Assembly (NCBI RefSeq): GCF_011806455.1
Contig: NZ_JAATOT010000001.1
Location: 372,001-436,000, forward strand
Reading direction: 5' to 3'
Length of the DNA: 64,000 nucleotides
From: Celeribacter sp. HF31
GTDB lineage: Bacteria; Pseudomonadota; Alphaproteobacteria; Rhodobacterales; Rhodobacteraceae
Positions within the stretch are counted from its first letter, which is position 1, and every line of letters begins with the position of its first letter. Positions 30,795 to 39,956 of the stretch are shown here, in pieces. The position numbers were made by a program, and so were the translations under genes. Under the pieces are notes generated by a model. The model was not told the DNA's origin. It saw nothing but the letters and a program-made list of their open reading frames with translations, and searched no databases.

Positions 30795-33785
30795 ATGACA
30801 GGCATGACCGGTCGGATCACGGCAGTGCTCGGCCCCACGAACACAGGCAAAACCCATTACGCCATCGAGCGCATGCTGTCCTATCGCACGGGCGTTATTG
30901 GCTTGCCTTTGCGGCTTTTGGCGCGCGAGGTTTACGACCGCATCGTGGCTGCGCGCGGGCCGTCGGTCGTGGCGCTTGTGACCGGCGAAGAGCGCATCGT
31001 GCCGCCGCGCACGCAATATTGGGTCTGCACGGTCGAGGCGATGCCCACCGGCATGGGGTCGGATTTCCTGGCTGTCGATGAGATTCAGCTTTGCGCCGAT
31101 CCCGAGCGCGGCCATGTCTTCACCGACCGTTTGCTCCATGCCCGTGGCACTCATGAGACCCTGTTCATGGGGTCGGATTCTATGCGCTCGGTGATTGCGC
31201 AACTGGTGCCCAAGGCGCAATTCATGCACCGCGACCGGTTTTCCCGCCTGACCTACGCAGGGTCGAAAAAGATAAGTCGCATGCCCGCCAGAGCCGCGAT
31301 TGTCGGCTTTTCTGTGGATGATGTCTATGCCATCGCAGAACTCCTGCGCCGGCAAAAGGGCGGGGCGGCGGTCGTCATGGGCGCGCTTAGCCCGCGCACC
31401 CGCAACGCGCAGGTCGAGATGTATCAGAACGGCGATGTCGATTACCTCGTCGCCACGGATGCCATTGGTATGGGGCTCAATCTTGACGTCACCCATGTGG
31501 CCTTTTCCTCGACCGTGAAATTCGACGGGCGCCGGATGCGGCCCTTGATGCCCAACGAACTGGCCCAGATCGCGGGCCGGGCCGGGCGCTATCAAACCGA
31601 CGGGACGTTCGGCGTGACGGGCGAGGCGGAGCCGTTCGACGAAGAGGTGATCGCGGCCATCGAGGAGCATCGCTTTACCCCGCAAAAGAAACTCAACTGG
31701 CGCAACTCCCGGCTGGAATTCGGCACAGTCGACCGGCTGATCGGCTCTTTGGAGATGCCGCCCGATGATCCATCCTTGGTCAAGGCGCGCGAGGCGGATG
31801 ATTTGCAGGCGCTGAAAACCCTGTCGGACCTGAAATCCGTGCGCCCGCGTCTACGTGGTTCGAAAGACGTGCGGCTCCTGTGGGACGTTTGCCGCATTCC
31901 CGATTTCCGGGGAATCAGTCATGGCGAACACACGTCACTTCTGGAGCGGATTTTCGAGTTTTTGCATGAATATGGGCGGGTTCCCGACGATTGGATGGCC
32001 GGGCAGATCAAACGCATTGACCGCACCGAGGGCAATATCGACACTCTGTCTAAAAGACTCGCCTATATTCGCACTTGGACCTATGTTGCGCAGCGTGAAA
32101 ACTGGGTCGATGACGAAAGCCATTGGCGCGGCGCGACCCGCGCTGTAGAAGACCGATTGTCGGATGCATTACATGGTGCACTGACGCAAAGATTTGTGGA
32201 CCGGCGGACGAGCGTGCTCCTTCGGCGGCTCAAGCAAAAGGAGGGCCTTGTGGCCGACGTGAACGATAAAGGTGAAGTGACGGTTGAAGGCGAATTCGTC
32301 GGCCGTCTGGAAGGGTTCCGCTTTCAGCAGGACAAGGCGGCAACGCCCGATGAAGCCAAGACGCTGGCCCAGGCCGCGATGGCCGCATTGGCGCCGGAGT
32401 TCAGCCTGCGCGCTGACCGGTTTTACAACGCGCCCGACACGGAAATGGATTTCACCGAACAGGGTGGCCTGATGTGGGGCGAGCACGCCGTGGGCAAATT
32501 GGTGCCGGGCGACGATGCGCTCAAACCGCGCGCAGTGGCCTTTGTCGACGACGGTGTCGCGCAAGACGTGGTGGAGAAAGTCCAGCGCCGTTTGCAGCAT
32601 TTCATCGACCGCAAGATCGCGACCCTTTTCGAGCCGCTGTTGAACATGTCCCGTGACGAGGCCCTCACCGGTCTGGCGCGCGGCTTTGCCTTCCGTCTGG
32701 TCGAAAACCTCGGCGTGATCCCGCGCGAGCAGATCGCGCAAGAGGTCAAAGAGCTGGATCAGGATGCCCGTGGCGCGCTGCGCAAACATGGTGTGCGCTT
32801 CGGTCAGTACACGATTTTCATGCCGCTTTTGCTGAAACCGGCGCCGACGCGTTTGCGTCTTTTGTTGTGGGCGTTGAACGCGAAATTCGACACCTTCCCC
32901 GACAGCCCGCCGCCGGGACTGGTGACCATCCCCGCCGTGGTGGACGCCCCCGAAGGCTATTATGCCATGTCCGGCTATCGCCTCTCCGGTCAGCGCGCGA
33001 TCCGCATTGATATGCTGGAACGTCTCGCCGATCTGCTGCGCAGTCAGGACAGCCGTGGCGGCTTTGAGGCCAACCCGGATATGCTGTCGATCACCGGCAT
33101 GACCCTGGAGCAATTCGCCGATCTGATGGGCGGCATGGGCTACAAGGCCGAGCAGGGGGAGCGGACCAAGGTGAAAGCCGTCGATCAGGTCATCCCGACC
33201 GACGAGGGCGTGGCGCATGAAGACATCGTGCCGCCTGTGCATGAGGGCGACGATAACGCCGACACGCCGGTGTTCGACAAAGGTCTGCCGGATGCGATCA
33301 AGCCGGGTGCGATCACCGAAGAGGCGAAAGCCGAAGAGGCCGCCGATCTCTCCGGTGTGGCCGTGAACCTTCCGGATGAGGGCGAAGCCCCCTCTGCCGA
33401 GATCGCGGAGCCTGTGGCCTCGGAAGACGAAGCCGCGCAATATGCCGCAGGCGAAGTGCCAGAGGGTGAGGCCGCCGATGCCGCACTCGCCGGTGCCGAG
33501 ATGGAGGTGTTCTACACTTTCACTTGGGGTGGCAATCGTGGTGGCAACCGCAACGCTGGCCGTGGTCCGCGCCGTGAGGGCGGGGATCGTCCGCAGGGCA
33601 AGAAGGGTGGCGGCAAACCGCAGGGCAAAAAAGGTGGCAAGCCGCGTCGTGACGGGGGCCGTGATGGTGGAAAGGGCGGCAACCAGCCGAAGACCTTCTC
33701 CGCCAAACCGCCGCGCAAGGAAAAGCAGATCGACCCGGACAACCCCTTCGCCGCCGCGCTGATGGGGCTCAAGGACAAGAAGTAA
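30795..33785 (+). CDS. Suv3-type ATP-dependent RNA helicase
   Basis: 996-residue superfamily 2 helicase of the SUV3 group, the ancestor of the mitochondrial RNA-degradosome helicase. Walker A is GPTNTGKT (13-20), the DExx box is DEIQ (95-98), and helicase motifs V and VI are VATDAIGMGLNLDV and QIAGRAGRYQTDGTFG. The SUV3 C-terminal regions follow to about residue 770. The last 200 residues are low-complexity: first acidic (EEAKAEEAADLSG ... EVPEGEAADAA), then Gly/Arg/Lys-rich (GGNRGGNRNAGRGPRREGG), ending QIDPDNPFAAALMGLKDKK. Such a tail fits RNA binding. The S4 protein gene starts at the next base after its stop. Confidence 0.92.
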   Translation: MTGMTGRITAVLGPTNTGKTHYAIERMLSYRTGVIGLPLRLLAREVYDRIVAARGPSVVALVTGEERIVPPRTQYWVCTVEAMPTGMGSDFLAVDEIQLCADPERGHVFTDRLLHARGTHETLFMGSDSMRSVIAQLVPKAQFMHRDRFSRLTYAGSKKISRMPARAAIVGFSVDDVYAIAELLRRQKGGAAVVMGALSPRTRNAQVEMYQNGDVDYLVATDAIGMGLNLDVTHVAFSSTVKFDGRRMRPLMPNELAQIAGRAGRYQTDGTFGVTGEAEPFDEEVIAAIEEHRFTPQKKLNWRNSRLEFGTVDRLIGSLEMPPDDPSLVKAREADDLQALKTLSDLKSVRPRLRGSKDVRLLWDVCRIPDFRGISHGEHTSLLERIFEFLHEYGRVPDDWMAGQIKRIDRTEGNIDTLSKRLAYIRTWTYVAQRENWVDDESHWRGATRAVEDRLSDALHGALTQRFVDRRTSVLLRRLKQKEGLVADVNDKGEVTVEGEFVGRLEGFRFQQDKAATPDEAKTLAQAAMAALAPEFSLRADRFYNAPDTEMDFTEQGGLMWGEHAVGKLVPGDDALKPRAVAFVDDGVAQDVVEKVQRRLQHFIDRKIATLFEPLLNMSRDEALTGLARGFAFRLVENLGVIPREQIAQEVKELDQDARGALRKHGVRFGQYTIFMPLLLKPAPTRLRLLLWALNAKFDTFPDSPPPGLVTIPAVVDAPEGYYAMSGYRLSGQRAIRIDMLERLADLLRSQDSRGGFEANPDMLSITGMTLEQFADLMGGMGYKAEQGERTKVKAVDQVIPTDEGVAHEDIVPPVHEGDDNADTPVFDKGLPDAIKPGAITEEAKAEEAADLSGVAVNLPDEGEAPSAEIAEPVASEDEAAQYAAGEVPEGEAADAALAGAEMEVFYTFTWGGNRGGNRNAGRGPRREGGDRPQGKKGGGKPQGKKGGKPRRDGGRDGGKGGNQPKTFSAKPPRKEKQIDPDNPFAAALMGLKDKK

Positions 33786-34166
33786 ATGGAAAAGCGGGAG
33801 ACCATTCGTCTCGACAAGTGGCTGTGGTATGCCCGCTTTTTCAAAACCCGCGGGCTGGCGGCCAAGACCGTGACGGCGGGGCATGTGCGGGTCAATTCCA
33901 ACAAAGTGTCAAAGGCTTCGACCTCTGTGGGCGAGGGCGATGTTCTGACCTTCCCGCAGGCGCGCCACATCCGGGTGATCAAGATCATGGCCTGTGGCAC
34001 CCGCCGTGGCCCGGCCCCCGAAGCGCAAACCCTCTTTGAAGACCTCAGCCCGCCCGTCGTCTCGAAGGACCCTGTTCCGTCTGTGCCACGGTTCGAGGGA
34101 AAAGGTCGTCCGACAAAGAAAGATCGTCGCATGACGGACCTTTCGCGCCCTGACATGCTTGATTGA
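33786..34166 (+). CDS. S4-domain RNA-binding protein (Hsp15/RlbA-like)
   Basis: 126 residues with an N-terminal S4 domain: RLDKWLWYARFFKTRGLAAKTVTAGHVRVNSNKVSKASTSVGEGDVLTF. Hsp15 in E. coli binds stalled 50S subunits with nascent chain, and this protein has the same form with a different, basic C-terminus (FEGKGRPTKKDRRMTDL). Zero bases separate it from the helicase, so the two are probably coupled in RNA or ribosome quality control. Confidence 0.9.
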   Translation: MEKRETIRLDKWLWYARFFKTRGLAAKTVTAGHVRVNSNKVSKASTSVGEGDVLTFPQARHIRVIKIMACGTRRGPAPEAQTLFEDLSPPVVSKDPVPSVPRFEGKGRPTKKDRRMTDLSRPDMLD

Positions 34167-34219
34167 TCCGGCACTTGGGGCTAGCAAAGGCGCAAATGAT
34201 CAGATTTGGATGAGCCGCA

Positions 34220-34558
34220 ATGACCTACGTCGTGATTGATAACTGCATCGCCTGTAAATACACCGACTGTGTCGAAGTCTGCCCCGTGGATTGTTTCTAC
34301 GAAGGGGAGAATATGCTGGTGATCCATCCTGACGAATGCATCGACTGTGGCGTCTGCGAGCCGGAATGCCCGGCCGACGCGATCCGCCCGGACACCGAGC
34401 CGGACATGGAGAAATGGGTCGAGCTGAATCGCAAATATGCCGAGGCCTGGCCTGTGATCCTTGAGAAGAAAGACCCGATGCCGGGGTACGAGGACAAAGA
34501 CGGCGAAGAGGGCAAGCTGGAGAAATATTTCTCCGAGGCGCCGGGCGAGGGCTCCTGA
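34220..34558 (+). CDS. fdxA: 7Fe ferredoxin FdxA
   Basis: 112-residue ferredoxin with one 3Fe-4S and one 4Fe-4S cluster, very close in pattern to Azotobacter FdI. It shows [20 protein letters not shown] (cluster ligands, with extra Cys) and [20 protein letters not shown], then the long C-terminal tail typical of FdI ([23 protein letters not shown]). It acts as a small electron carrier in the cytoplasm. The fdxA-carD neighbourhood is conserved in alphaproteobacteria. Confidence 0.97.
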   Translation: MTYVVIDNCIACKYTDCVEVCPVDCFYEGENMLVIHPDECIDCGVCEPECPADAIRPDTEPDMEKWVELNRKYAEAWPVILEKKDPMPGYEDKDGEEGKLEKYFSEAPGEGS

Positions 34559-34574
34559 GCCCATCCGTCTTTTC

Positions 34575-34627
34575 GAATCATGTGGATGATTCGCATATCA
34601 AAGGGCCCCGGAACGAGGGCCCTTTTT
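34575..34627 (+). terminator. Hairpin pair and terminator after fdxA
   Basis: Two hairpins in a row. GAATCAT/ATGATTC (34575-34581, 34586-34592) is followed by AAAGGGCCC/GGGCCCTTT (34600-34608, 34617-34625) with a T-run to 34627. The second is a standard terminator. Confidence 0.88.
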
Positions 34628-34972
34628 ATATGCAGAGCCCGCTATAAGTCCTTGATTCATGGGTAACCCCCTGAAAACGGGGGGCTCTTGCTGCCGCTTC
34701 ACTGAGCTGTGCTTTCTTTGGGGCGTTTTTTGTGCTATGGTCATTCAACCACGTTAGGACATATCGACCTCAACCCCCTGAGCTGTGCTTTTATGGGGAT
34801 TGAGTTTTTCGCGCCTAAATCCGGGCCCTGACACCAGATTGGCAGGGGACATCGCAGAGAGACTGCGGGCTTTTGTGTGTGCCCGTGCCTTATGCGATCC
34901 GGGGCGAGAGCGAAAGCGCGATGCGACCGAAAAGGTGGTGCCAACGGTCCCGTCTGAGGAAAACACCTGCAA
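34628..34972 (+). other. Leader region of carD with direct repeat and overlapping short frame
   Basis: 345 bases without a confident gene. It contains a hairpin CCCCC-TGAAAAC-GGGGG (34667-34683) and a 14-base direct repeat CTGAGCTGTGCTTT at 34702-34715 and 34778-34791; both copies are followed after 2-3 bases by TGGGG. A TGCTATGGT extended -10-like word lies at 34733-34741. A 63-codon frame from GTG 34785 runs to a TGA that overlaps the carD ATG (ATGA). It has no clear ribosome site and looks Arg-rich, so it may be only a coupling frame or chance. Confidence 0.5.
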
Positions 34973-35482
34973 ATGAGCAAGACCAAGAAATCCGAATTCC
35001 GCCCCAATGATTACGTTGTTTATCCGGCCCATGGCGTCGGTCAGATCATGTCGATCGAAGAACAGGAAATCGCGGGCATGTCCCTTGAACTTTTCGTCAT
35101 CGCCTTTGAGAAAGACAAGATGACGCTGCGCGTTCCGACCAACAAAGCCGTCGAATCCGGCCTGCGGTCGCTGTCCTCGCCGGAACTGATTCAGGACGCG
35201 ATGAAGACCCTGAAAGGCAAGGCCAAGGTCAAACGCGCCATGTGGTCCCGCCGCGCGCAGGAGTATGAGCAAAAGATCAATTCCGGCGACCTGATCGCCA
35301 TCGCCGAAGTGGTGCGCGACCTGCACCGCACCGACGACCAGCGCGAACAGAGCTATTCCGAGCGTCAGCTTTACGAAGCGGCGCTTGACCGTCTGACCCG
35401 TGAAGTGGCCGCTGTGTCCGGTTCTGACGAGGCGGATGCGCAAAAGAAAGTCAGCGATGTGCTCGTGAGCCGCGCCGCCTGA
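34973..35482 (+). CDS. carD: CarD-family transcriptional regulator
   Basis: 169 residues of the CarD/CdnL family, which binds RNA polymerase beta and stabilises open complexes, notably at rRNA promoters. The RNA-polymerase-interacting domain is at the N-terminus (FRPNDYVVYPAHGVGQIMSIEEQEI, then FVIAFEKDKMTLRVPTNKA). The C-terminal helical DNA-binding part follows (KVKRAMWSRRAQEYEQKINSGDLIAIAEVVRDLHR). Alphaproteobacterial CarD is often essential and stringent-response linked. The long leader with a repeat suggests extra control. Confidence 0.95.
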   Translation: MSKTKKSEFRPNDYVVYPAHGVGQIMSIEEQEIAGMSLELFVIAFEKDKMTLRVPTNKAVESGLRSLSSPELIQDAMKTLKGKAKVKRAMWSRRAQEYEQKINSGDLIAIAEVVRDLHRTDDQREQSYSERQLYEAALDRLTREVAAVSGSDEADAQKKVSDVLVSRAA

Positions 35483-35507
35483 TCTTTGAGTATTTCAGCT
35501 ACAATGA

Positions 35508-35544
35508 AGACCGCCGGGAGGGAGACCTTACCGGCGGTTTTTTT
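35508..35544 (+). terminator. Terminator of carD
   Basis: ACCGCCGG (35510-35517) pairs with CCGGCGGT (35531-35538), followed by a run of T to 35544. Confidence 0.92.
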
Positions 35545-35575
35545 GTGGCGGTTTTCTTTTTGGAAGGGCGCAAAA

Positions 35576-35608
35576 GAAAACGCTGTCCCGAAAGGAGACA
35601 GCGTTTCT
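35576..35608. terminator. Second, bidirectional hairpin downstream of carD
   Basis: AAACGCTGTC (35578-35587) pairs with GACAGCGTTT (35597-35606), 9-base loop, with A-rich and T-rich flanks on each side. It could end the convergent minus-strand gene as well as back up the carD terminator. Confidence 0.65.
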
Positions 35609-35719
35609 TCTGACGCGCAGGCGCACCGGCCCGGTCAGAGTGCAGTCACCTCAAAACGTCAGGGCCACTGTTTTGAAGTGTGCTGCGATGTCAGTGGGCC
35701 GACGAACCTCAGGCCTCGC

Positions 35720-36061
35720 TCAGGCCTCGGTCCCACTGACGTCACTCCAAAGAGACTTTGAAGTGCCCGCCCATCCAGATCTCGTTTGGTCAGGAGCCAT
35801 ACGAGATCTGAGGCGCAGGATCAGGCCGACCAGGCCGAAGCCGAGAAAGCAGCACTGTGTGAGCGCCGCAGCCAGGTTGAAATCCACGATCAGACTGACC
35901 AGAATAAAGAGCGCGCCCAGGATTTTGCTCAGCGAATAGATCAGGCCCTTGCCCTCGATCCAATGCATTTGCAGTGCCGCAAACCCGCCCACATAGATGA
36001 CGCTGCCCGCGACGCCGATGGCACGGCACAGGAGGGTGACATCAAACTCAGAAATACTCAT
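35720..36061 (-). CDS. CBU_0592-like small membrane protein
   Basis: 113 residues with three hydrophobic segments (AIGVAGSVIYVGGFAALQM, SLSKILGALFILVSLIVDF, AALTQCCFLGFGLVGLIL), followed by a polar tail. The spacing resembles the CBU_0592 family of three-helix proteins, found near cyclases and sensors in proteobacteria. The start is ATG 36061 with GAAGGG just upstream; the longer frame has no ribosome site. Function unknown. Confidence 0.7.
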   Translation of the reverse strand: MSISEFDVTLLCRAIGVAGSVIYVGGFAALQMHWIEGKGLIYSLSKILGALFILVSLIVDFNLAAALTQCCFLGFGLVGLILRLRSRMAPDQTRSGWAGTSKSLWSDVSGTEA

Positions 36062-36184
36062 TACCCTTCTCCCACGCCCTCCTGCACCGTGCAATCGGCC
36101 TGTTTTTTCTATGTGAAGGCAGGGATTTCCACATTCCCCAGATGGGGTAGGCGGGTCAAAAAAGCGGTATGAACGTCGAATTTT

Positions 36185-37903
36185 TCATGCCATTCGGGTC
36201 AAATGCGCCAGTGCTTTGTCCCAGGCACGGAAGAACACGAAGCGGCCCGCGTTCTCGCAAAGCTCGATCTTGATCTCCGGGTAGCGCGCGGCGTGTTGTG
36301 CCAACATGTCTGGCGGGATTTCGGTGTCTTCAAGGCCTTGTAGGAACTGCACCGGCAGGCTTTGCGCCATGGCATGTAGGTCCTGCGACCAATCCATCGT
36401 CATCTGTTCAATCGTGGTCCGGGTGAAAATATCCGCGGCGTTATAATCTTTCGACAGGGTGAAATGACTGCCGTTGAACAGGGCCTCGCGTGTGTCCAGA
36501 TCGTCCAGCAACGCCAGATCGCCCGGCGCATCGGCGAAAATGTTGCGAATAAACGCATCTTTCCCGGCCTTCTGCGCCAACGCGAAACCCGCCTTGATCA
36601 GGAAAGGCAAAAGCCGGGGCGTGTGGCGGGCGGTGGCCAGAATCATGCGGTGCCATTTGTCCATGCAGGCGATCTGATTGGGCTCGGTCACCGGAAAGAC
36701 CGCGCCACAGCCGACGACACCGGTGATGAGATGCGGAAAGAGTGCGGCGAATTTCGCGACGAACATCACATCGACGCCGAGCGCCAGATGCGGGCAGGGG
36801 CCGAGGTCTAGATGCGCCACCAGCTCGGCGATGTCGCGGGCGTAATGTTCCGACAGGCTGCCCGTTGCGGGGGGCGTGTCCGAGGGGCCGTAGCCCCCAC
36901 GCAGAGGCAGGATCACGCGAAGCCCCAAAGCGCGGGCCCGCGCCTCCGCCGCTCGTGGCCAATGGGTGAAGCCATAATCCATCGGCCAGACCAGCACCGG
37001 TTGGCCCGCAGGCGCCCCAAATTCGCGGTAGTCCAACCGGCGTCCGTCGCTCAGGGTCATACTCTGCCAAAGAACGTCCGGTCTGGTTGCATCCTTCGTG
37101 AGTTGTGCCCGCACCCCGCCCGGCGCCGTCGCCATATGCATCATCATCAAGACGATGCGGATCAATTCAGCCTGCGAGCGCGTGTCGGTCTTGCTCAGGA
37201 TGGTTTTCACCTGGGTGCGGATCGTATCGACGGAGCGCCCGCGCGCGGTGGCGATTTCCTGAATATTCTCGGATTTGATCAACCGCCGGATCACGGCGAT
37301 CTCGGCGGGCGTCAAGGCGAAAGCAGAGGCCAGAACCGCATCGAAGCCCTCCGGCCAGATCAGTTCGGAGGAGAGGATCAGAACCACCGGCCCGGTCTGC
37401 GGCAAGACCTCAGGGTGCAGTTTCAAAAGCGTCGGGCGGGAGTGGTCGTCCTTGTGCAATTCCAACAGCGTGTCAGCCGCCACTGCGGCGCGATGATCCA
37501 GACGCGCCTTGACCAGAGTGAGCAGGGTTGCGCGTGTGTCCTCGGGCAAGTTGGCGCAACCGAGCGGCGCTCCGACATCGACCCCGAAAAGCGCCCCCGC
37601 GGGACCGTTGGCGGCCAGAACGGTAAGCCGGGCGTCGACCAGAATGGCGGTCGATTGCGAAAATCGCGCCATGAGGCCGGCAATCTCATCACCTTGCGGC
37701 TGCGCCGAGCTTCGGGCGAGGATTTCTTCGGCGCGATGAAAATGCTTGAGAAGGGCGCTCTCGGACAGGCTGGCAGGCACCGTTTCGCGATCCATATGCG
37801 GCAGGAGACGCGCGTAGCGTTCCGGGCATTCGGGGGCGAGCGCCACGTCATAGAGCGCGGACAGGATATCATCCGGAGGAGAAATGCGGGTCTGGTTCAT
37901 CAC
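36185..37903 (-). CDS. LuxR-type regulator fused to a catalytically degenerate alpha/beta-hydrolase domain
   Basis: 572 residues in three parts. Residues 1-185 form a PAS-like sensor (TAILVDARLTVLAANGPAGALFG). Residues 195-255 form a LuxR/FixJ helix-turn-helix: FALTPAEIAVIRRLIKSENI, SVDTIRTQVKTILSKTDTRS. Residues 275-572 form an alpha/beta-hydrolase domain. In the last part the usual HG oxyanion block reads VWPMDYGFTHWP, the nucleophile elbow is LGVDVM with Asp378 in place of Ser, and the catalytic His position reads NAGRFVFF (Arg554). Asp526 in LEDTEIP would be the acid. The domain is probably a ligand sensor rather than an enzyme. The gene stands alone, and no neighbour identifies the ligand. 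Confidence 0.9.
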   Translation of the reverse strand: MMNQTRISPPDDILSALYDVALAPECPERYARLLPHMDRETVPASLSESALLKHFHRAEEILARSSAQPQGDEIAGLMARFSQSTAILVDARLTVLAANGPAGALFGVDVGAPLGCANLPEDTRATLLTLVKARLDHRAAVAADTLLELHKDDHSRPTLLKLHPEVLPQTGPVVLILSSELIWPEGFDAVLASAFALTPAEIAVIRRLIKSENIQEIATARGRSVDTIRTQVKTILSKTDTRSQAELIRIVLMMMHMATAPGGVRAQLTKDATRPDVLWQSMTLSDGRRLDYREFGAPAGQPVLVWPMDYGFTHWPRAAEARARALGLRVILPLRGGYGPSDTPPATGSLSEHYARDIAELVAHLDLGPCPHLALGVDVMFVAKFAALFPHLITGVVGCGAVFPVTEPNQIACMDKWHRMILATARHTPRLLPFLIKAGFALAQKAGKDAFIRNIFADAPGDLALLDDLDTREALFNGSHFTLSKDYNAADIFTRTTIEQMTMDWSQDLHAMAQSLPVQFLQGLEDTEIPPDMLAQHAARYPEIKIELCENAGRFVFFRAWDKALAHLTRMA

Positions 37904-38083
37904 GAGCCGAGGGGTACGAGTGGAGATCTTCCCTCAGGATTGCTTGTGGAGGGGATTGGACAAAGGCTTTTTTGACCGTATGGGAAAAGGGAGTGATTTT
38001 TCCCCCTTTAAAGGTAGGGTTAACCGGACCTTCCGTGCCGAAACCTGCCTGAATGCTGTGCAAAATAGGCGGCTGCACACGTT

Positions 38084-38848
38084 TCAGGCGAGTGCGGCAA
38101 AGACCGTAAGCGCCATGATGTCTGCCAAACTCTGGGTCGCCCCCAACACATCGCCGGTCTGCCCACCGATTTTGCGGCTGGCAATCCGGGCCGAGACAAA
38201 GGCGGTCGCGGTGACGGCGGAGGCGGCGAGCACCGTGGGCACAAAGCCGACCACGATCCAGGACAGCATAAAGGCCACGACCGCGCCGAGGCTCGCGGCA
38301 TCGCGCGGCGGACGGCCGGTGCGGACCGACAGACCGTCCCCGCGCGCGGGGGGCATCAAGGCCATGAGATAGGGCAGGGGCGCGCGCGACAGCATAGCAC
38401 TGGCGATCACCGTGGTGACGATCACATCCTCATGCGCCAGCGTCGAGAGCGCGGTGAAGCGCAGCAGCAGAGACAGGACCAGCGCAAGGACGCCAAAAGC
38501 GCCAATGCGGCTGTCCCGCATGATCTCAAGACGCCGCGCCTTCTCAAATCCGCCCCAGAAGCCATCGGCACAATCCGCCAAGCCGTCTTCGTGCATGGCA
38601 CCCGTGACGATCACCAAGGCCGCCAAGGTGAACCCGGCAGTCATCCCGGCCCCAAGCGTCAGCCATCCTGCAATCGTGGCCACGGCCCCTGCGATCAGCC
38701 CCACGGCCAGCCCCGCGAGCGGGAAAGCCCATGTCGCCTCCGCCGTGCGTGAGAACCCGGCGCGGACCGGAATGCGGGTCAAAAGGGCCAGCGCCGTGGC
38801 GACATCGCCGGGCACAGGTTGGAAACGTGATGTGAAACGGGGGATCAT
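38084..38848 (-). CDS. cobS: Adenosylcobinamide-GDP ribazoletransferase (cobalamin synthase)
   Basis: Joins adenosylcobinamide-GDP and alpha-ribazole in the last membrane-bound steps of B12 synthesis. 254 residues with several membrane spans. The family block is TGAMHEDGLADCADGFWGG (metal-binding DGxxD region, near residue 92), followed by RRLEIMRDSRIGAFGVLAL and the late KIGGQTGDVLGATQ. The start is ATG 38848 (IPRFTSRFQPVPGD). It is divergent from cobT with 73 bases between, the usual cobS/cobT pairing. No cobalamin riboswitch is visible in that gap. Confidence 0.95.
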   Translation of the reverse strand: MIPRFTSRFQPVPGDVATALALLTRIPVRAGFSRTAEATWAFPLAGLAVGLIAGAVATIAGWLTLGAGMTAGFTLAALVIVTGAMHEDGLADCADGFWGGFEKARRLEIMRDSRIGAFGVLALVLSLLLRFTALSTLAHEDVIVTTVIASAMLSRAPLPYLMALMPPARGDGLSVRTGRPPRDAASLGAVVAFMLSWIVVGFVPTVLAASAVTATAFVSARIASRKIGGQTGDVLGATQSLADIMALTVFAALA

Positions 38849-38921
38849 GTGAAATCGTTCCTGTCCTTGTGGGTGCTCCCGGGATAAAACCCCGGCAAGA
38901 CAAATACAATGAGGACGACCC

Positions 38922-39938
38922 ATGGTGTTCACCGGTGCTTTTACCGATCTCGCGGGCTTTGAACTTTTGCTGAAACAGGCCCCCGGCCCGGATTTGGCGG
39001 CAAAACAGGCGGCGGAGGCGCGCAATGCGCAGCTCACGAAACCGGCGGGCGCCTTGGGGCGGCTCGAAGAGATCGGCATCTGGTACGCCAGCTGGCGCGG
39101 CGAGGGCCGTCCCAGGATCAGCCAGCCGCAGGTCGCGATCTTTGCCGGCAATCATGGCGTGACGGCGCGCGGCGTCTCGGCCTTCCCTGTGGAGGTGACC
39201 GTTCAAATGGTGGCGAATTTCCAACACGGCGGCGCGGCAATCAACCAATTGGCGCGCAACGCAGGCGCATCGATGTCGGTGCATCCGATCGCTTTGGACC
39301 GCCCGACCAATGACTTCACCGAAACCGTTGCGATGTCCGAGGAGGATTGTGTCGAGGCGCTTTTGATCGGGTGGAACGCGGTCAATCCGCAATCGGATCT
39401 GCTGGTCGTCGGCGAAATGGGCATCGGCAACACCACCTCTGCGGCGGCCATTGCCAACGCCCTGTTCGGCGGTGATGCGGCCGATTGGGTAGGACGCGGC
39501 ACGGGCGTCGATGACGCAGGGCTAAAGATCAAGGAAGAGGTCTGCGCCGCCGGTGTTGCGCTCCACGCAGGCAAAACGCCTCTGGAGATTTTGGCAGCAC
39601 TGGGCGGGCGAGAAGTGGCCGCCATGGCCGGTGCGATTGCCCGCGCGCGGCACCTGCGCATCCCTGTGGTGCTCGATGGTTTCATCTGTTGCGCGGCGGC
39701 GGCGACGCTTGAACGTGCGGTGCCGGGCGCTTTGGATCACTGCATCGCAGGCCATGTGTCGGACGAGGCCGCACATCCGGCGGTGCTCAGCGCTTTGGGC
39801 AAAGAGCCTCTGGTCTCTCTGGGCCTGCGACTGGGCGAAGGCTCCGGCGCGGGGCTTGTGATCCCGCTGGTGAAGGGCGCCGTCGAATGCCTGTCGGGCA
39901 TGGCGACCTTCGCCGAGGCCGGTGTGTCGGACAAATAA
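38922..39938 (+). CDS. cobT: Nicotinate-nucleotide--dimethylbenzimidazole phosphoribosyltransferase
   Basis: Makes alpha-ribazole phosphate for B12 assembly. 338 residues. Marks: [73 protein letters not shown], and the C-terminal [21 protein letters not shown] containing the catalytic Glu. Standard length. A complete upper B12 pathway is not in the window. Confidence 0.96.
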   Translation: MVFTGAFTDLAGFELLLKQAPGPDLAAKQAAEARNAQLTKPAGALGRLEEIGIWYASWRGEGRPRISQPQVAIFAGNHGVTARGVSAFPVEVTVQMVANFQHGGAAINQLARNAGASMSVHPIALDRPTNDFTETVAMSEEDCVEALLIGWNAVNPQSDLLVVGEMGIGNTTSAAAIANALFGGDAADWVGRGTGVDDAGLKIKEEVCAAGVALHAGKTPLEILAALGGREVAAMAGAIARARHLRIPVVLDGFICCAAAATLERAVPGALDHCIAGHVSDEAAHPAVLSALGKEPLVSLGLRLGEGSGAGLVIPLVKGAVECLSGMATFAEAGVSDK

Positions 39939-39956
39939 GCTGGAAGGCGATGCCCG

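Noticed and set aside
38849-38921. Cobalamin riboswitch between cobS and cobT
   Set aside because: The gap is only 73 bases, too short for the fold, and no B12-box-like sequence was seen.
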